NCBI GenBank assembly: GCA_937894775.1 | Contig: CALAXC010000084.1 | Location: forward strand, 1-6,376 | Source of the DNA: an uncultured Clostridia bacterium | GTDB taxonomy: Bacteria > Bacillota > Clostridia > Oscillospirales > CAG-272 | Direction: 5' to 3' | DNA: 6,376 bases | Part shown: positions 6,119 to 6,376 of the stretch, piece by piece | Layout: each line of letters starts with the position of its first letter | Numbering within the stretch: the stretch's first letter is position 1 | Position numbers and translations under genes: made by a program | Notes under the pieces: model-generated | Told to the model about the DNA's origin: nothing | Seen by the model: the letters and a program-made list of their open reading frames with translations, nothing else | Databases searched by the model: none

Positions 6119-6243
6119 CGCTTTTCTTTTTGCGAATTTATAATGCCATCGGGGTATTTGTAACAAATTCAGTCATACAAAGATCGATTTTGCCTGTCGG
6201 CGCTTGCCGACCTTTTGCGCCTCTTGTGTCAAAAGAAAAAGCG
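6119..6243. repeat. Region bounded by imperfect inverted repeats
   Basis: CGCTTTTCTTTTTG (6119-6132) and the reverse complement of 6230-6243 match at 12 of 14 bases. Between them lies ATTTGT-A-ACAAAT (6155-6167). The hairpin GTCGGC/GCCGAC (6196-6201, 6206-6211) is also inside, preceded by TTGCCTGTCGGC (6190-6201), shared exactly with 18-29. No gene is visible. Confidence 0.4.
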
Positions 6244-6271
6244 AAAGAATGAAGGTTGATGTTGTGATGAC

Positions 6272-6291
6272 TCAGCGCACAATGTTTGCAC
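6272..6291. repeat. Dispersed-repeat fragment, right copy (inverted relative to left)
   Basis: TCAGCGCAC (6272-6280) is the reverse complement of 1-9, and GCACAATGTTTGCAC (6277-6291) matches the reverse complement of 42-56 at 14 of 15 bases. These two parts therefore lie in opposite orientation to the left copy. Confidence 0.5.
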
Positions 6292-6307
6292 AAACCCAAT
6301 TTTATCC

Positions 6308-6338
6308 GTCATCCTGAGCGGAGCGAAGCGGAGTCGAA
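6308..6338. repeat. TCATCCTGAGCG-type intergenic repeat
   Basis: GTCATCCTGAGCGGAGCGAA, followed by GCGGAGTCGAA, matches a short intergenic repeat I recall from many unrelated bacterial genomes. The GC-rich end of the window (6361-6376) has a similar CGCTGCGCTCCG composition and may belong to the same mosaic. Confidence 0.5.
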
Positions 6339-6376
6339 CTTTTTTGTCCCAGATCCCAAACGTCGCTGCGCTCCGT

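Larger units (their letters stand above)
5895..6376. other. Gene-free repeat-rich region upstream of gyrB
   Basis: No coding frame, tRNA or riboswitch pattern is evident in these roughly 480 bases. Inverted repeats fill most of it. A gyrB promoter should lie here. TATTATAAAT (about 5899-5908, minus) could be a -10, but no -35 at suitable spacing is seen, so I do not call one. The upstream gene (recF in many Firmicutes) is outside the window or absent. Confidence 0.6.

Overview
The window holds the two DNA gyrase genes and one small uncharacterised gene, all on the minus strand and read from right to left: gyrB (5877-3943), gyrA (3699-1099) and a gene for a Tyr-rich, membrane-anchored protein (1091-138), closed by terminator-like hairpins. 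The moderate-to-low GC content, AT-rich intergenic DNA, AAAGGA-type ribosome binding sites and Firmicutes-style gyrase sequences suggest a member of Clostridia, perhaps an Oscillospirales/Ruminococcus-like gut anaerobe. The lineage is inference: no rRNA or other taxonomic marker is present.

Region by region: 1-137 holds two possible Rho-independent terminators for the operon and part of a dispersed repeat. 138-1091 is a 317-aa protein of unknown function that starts 7 nt after the gyrA stop. 1099-3699 is gyrA, with an intact catalytic domain, a six-box pinwheel domain and an acidic tail containing a duplicated 14-residue unit. 3700-3942 holds the gyrA leader, a candidate promoter and a compact cluster of three DnaA-box-like 9-mers at exact 12-bp spacing. 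3943-5877 is a complete gyrB. 5878-6376 has no gene and is dense with inverted repeats that look like dispersed intergenic elements; part of this material recurs at the left end of the window.

GyrB (ATPase and TOPRIM) and GyrA (DNA cleavage and wrapping) form the A2B2 gyrase that introduces negative supercoils using ATP. The third gene is apparently translationally coupled to gyrA, but nothing in its sequence shows a role in supercoiling.

No new multi-gene system is evident. The points most worth following up are the DnaA-box cluster between gyrB and gyrA, the coupled unknown third gene, unusual residues at the known quinolone and aminocoumarin contact positions, the repeated acidic tail of GyrA, and the related repeats on both sides of the locus.
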